Source: a bacterium
Lineage (GTDB): Bacteria > Patescibacteriota > Gracilibacteria > UM-FILTER-43-11
Assembly (NCBI GenBank): GCA_030426875.1
Contig: JAUHXI010000007.1
Coordinates: 1-17,197, forward strand
Direction of reading: 5' to 3'
Length of the DNA: 17,197 nucleotides
In this document: in pieces, positions 15,681 through 17,197 of the stretch
How the letters are laid out: every line of letters begins with the position of its first letter
How positions within the stretch are numbered: position 1 is the stretch's first letter
Notes under the pieces: model-generated
Databases searched by the model: none
Seen by the model: the letters and a program-made list of their open reading frames with translations, nothing else
What the model was told of the DNA's origin: nothing
Program-made: the position numbers and the translations under genes

Positions 15681-17197
15681 ATACAAATCTATTAAAAATC
15701 ACTGGCAAACGACTGCTTCTGTTTTTTTTCTTACTTGGAATGATGGGCAAAACATTTGCTGCCACAAATGATGATCTGGGTGCTAGCTTGACCATTTTAC
15801 CCGCCGCCCCAGAAAATGCTGCCGTCACGCATTTAACTGCAACGGATGTGGAATTGACTTGGGATGCCAGCCCTTCTTCTCTTTCAAATGTAAGCGGTTA
15901 CACTGTTTTTTATAAACCCGCTTCGGACTTAAATTATCCAGCACTCCCTCAAATAACACGAATGGACTCATTGGCGAACTATTCGGAAGTCATCACGATT
16001 TTGCCCAACACCCGTTATGATTTTAAAATATTTACCAATGCTCCCAGTGGTCTAAAAAGTACTGAAGATTGCGATACCTGTGAAACCAGCAATGCCGTTT
16101 GCGGCAACGGCCTCATTGAACCAGGAGAAACCTGTGACACTGCCAATCTGAGTGGTTTTGTGTGTACTGATTTTGCTTATACCTCTGGAACACTGGCTTG
16201 TGACCTGAGCTGTGATTTAGATTTTTCTGCCTGCAATGCGTCAAGTTCAGGCAATAATGGAAATCAAGGAGGTCAAGATTTTTTGCAAATTACTGATGCC
16301 TTAAGCCCTGACCCTGGACAGGTAAACTCACCACGCTATGCAAACACATCCCCTATCACTGTTACCTACTTAGATGCATCAGATCAAGGGAGTTCAGGCT
16401 TTTCTCATGTCAGTCTTTTTTATAGAAAAAATGAAGGCAAGTGGATTGATTCCGGATTGGTTTCACCAGGTGTCTCAGGAAGCTTTTCTTTCAGACCCGA
16501 TGCCTCACCCAATGCAATTTACGCCTTTAGCCTGCAAGCCCACGACAAGGCTGGCAATCACAGCTCAGTGCCTACAGGCGATGGGCAAACCACGACGATT
16601 TATGACACACAAAGCCCATACTTTGAAACCGTTCAGGCGCCTAAAATGACTACTGGTTCAGTGAAAATCAATTATAAAAATGCGTTAGACAAAGGCATTG
16701 CTGGTTTAGACCGTGTTGAATTGTGGCATAAAAAAGAAAGCGATGACCCCTGGGTGAACACGGGTCAAAAAAGTGAACTTAAAGACGACTCCCTTTTATT
16801 TGTTAATCTGCATGATTTAGGTGTCTATTATTTCAAGCTCATTGCCTATGATAAAGCAGAAAATCGCTCAAAGGAGAACATTTTTGAAATCAGTTATGAT
16901 TCGCAAGCGCCAACTTTGGGAGGTATTTTTTTAGAAGATGTTAGCAATCAACCCATCATCTCCATTGGCTACGAAGATGCTATCGATGTTGGCCCCGCCG
17001 GTTTAAAAAAAGTAGAGTTGTGGTATAAAAAAGAAGAAACTGGCGCATGGCTAAAAACTGACTTAAGCAGGGATACCGAGATGGGGAGCTTTAAATTTGA
17101 CACGTCCGCTTATGGGACTTATTTTTTCTCGTTAGTTTTAGAGGATAATTTTGGGAATCGATCCAATGAGCCCATTGGCAACGGAGTGGGGGGAGTA
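15677..17197 (+). CDS. Exported FN3/Cys-rich/Ig-repeat surface protein (partial, start unresolved)
   Basis: The frame is open from 15677 to the end of the window (507 codons) and is cut off there. A signal peptide is read as GKRLLLFFFLLGMMGKTFAA with likely cleavage after AA (about 15762). Next comes a fibronectin III-like domain (about 15800-16065: LTATDVELTWDAS, GYTVFYK, LPNTRYDFKIFT). A disulfide-rich module follows (about 16069-16240) with CGNGLIEPGETCD, typical of the Cys-rich repeats of secreted myxobacterial and CPR proteins. Three related Ig/FN3-like modules of about 95 residues then follow, each ending in 'Y.F.L.A.D.AGN.S' and carrying 'GL..VELWYKKE...W'. The first ATG (15740) would cut into the signal peptide, and no ATG, GTG or TTG precedes it in frame. 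It sits just downstream of the giant surface protein on the same strand, probably in one operon. Confidence 0.8.
   Translation, partial: MNTNLLKITGKRLLLFFFLLGMMGKTFAATNDDLGASLTILPAAPENAAVTHLTATDVELTWDASPSSLSNVSGYTVFYKPASDLNYPALPQITRMDSLANYSEVITILPNTRYDFKIFTNAPSGLKSTEDCDTCETSNAVCGNGLIEPGETCDTANLSGFVCTDFAYTSGTLACDLSCDLDFSACNASSSGNNGNQGGQDFLQITDALSPDPGQVNSPRYANTSPITVTYLDASDQGSSGFSHVSLFYRKNEGKWIDSGLVSPGVSGSFSFRPDASPNAIYAFSLQAHDKAGNHSSVPTGDGQTTTIYDTQSPYFETVQAPKMTTGSVKINYKNALDKGIAGLDRVELWHKKESDDPWVNTGQKSELKDDSLLFVNLHDLGVYYFKLIAYDKAENRSKENIFEISYDSQAPTLGGIFLEDVSNQPIISIGYEDAIDVGPAGLKKVELWYKKEETGAWLKTDLSRDTEMGSFKFDTSAYGTYFFSLVLEDNFGNRSNEPIGNGVGGV

Overview
The window looks like a piece of a small, streamlined bacterial genome. 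The best guess is Patescibacteria (CPR), on the Peregrinibacteria/Gracilibacteria side. This rests on the style of the EF-G, MurB, MiaB and pyrophosphatase proteins, the scarcity of Shine-Dalgarno sites, and the very large LamG/Ig surface protein. It is inference, not proof. TGA ends several intact genes (patatin, Fic), so the standard stop code applies and the UGA=Gly code of Gracilibacteria/Absconditabacteria does not.

Layout. (1) 1-1966, plus strand: the end of fusA with a perfect-palindrome terminator; a 252-bp element bounded by 27-bp perfect inverted repeats; murB; and a broken STM3941-like gene with an internal TGA. (2) 1969-9191, minus strand: a lipoprotein with beta-propeller-like repeats, inorganic pyrophosphatase, a patatin-like phospholipase bracketed by two related GTAGAGACG-type palindromes, a GT4 glycosyltransferase, a class II Fic protein, an AT-rich stretch with a 137-codon ORF and a doubtful 65-codon ORF, and miaB. 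(3) 9278-9348: two back-to-back sigma70-type promoters. (4) 9387-17197, plus strand: a surface-protein locus. It holds a secreted protein of about 2,080 residues (acidic N-terminal region, Ig-like modules, LamG, a DUF8202-like region, tandem Ig repeats, a Big-1-like domain), then a second exported protein (FN3, a Cys-rich CGNG...PGE..CD module, and repeated Ig/FN3-like modules) that runs off the window.

The housekeeping genes cover translation (EF-G), tRNA thiomethylation (MiaB), peptidoglycan synthesis (MurB) and pyrophosphate removal. The glycosyltransferase, lipoprotein and two surface proteins concern the cell envelope. The most notable points are the inverted-repeat element after fusA; an apparent one-base frameshift near the end of the giant surface protein; the lack of an acceptable start codon for both miaB and the second surface protein; and the nonsense codon at a likely Gly position in the STM3941-like gene. 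No complete, clearly new system could be demonstrated. The surface locus and the inverted-repeat element are the best candidates for follow-up.
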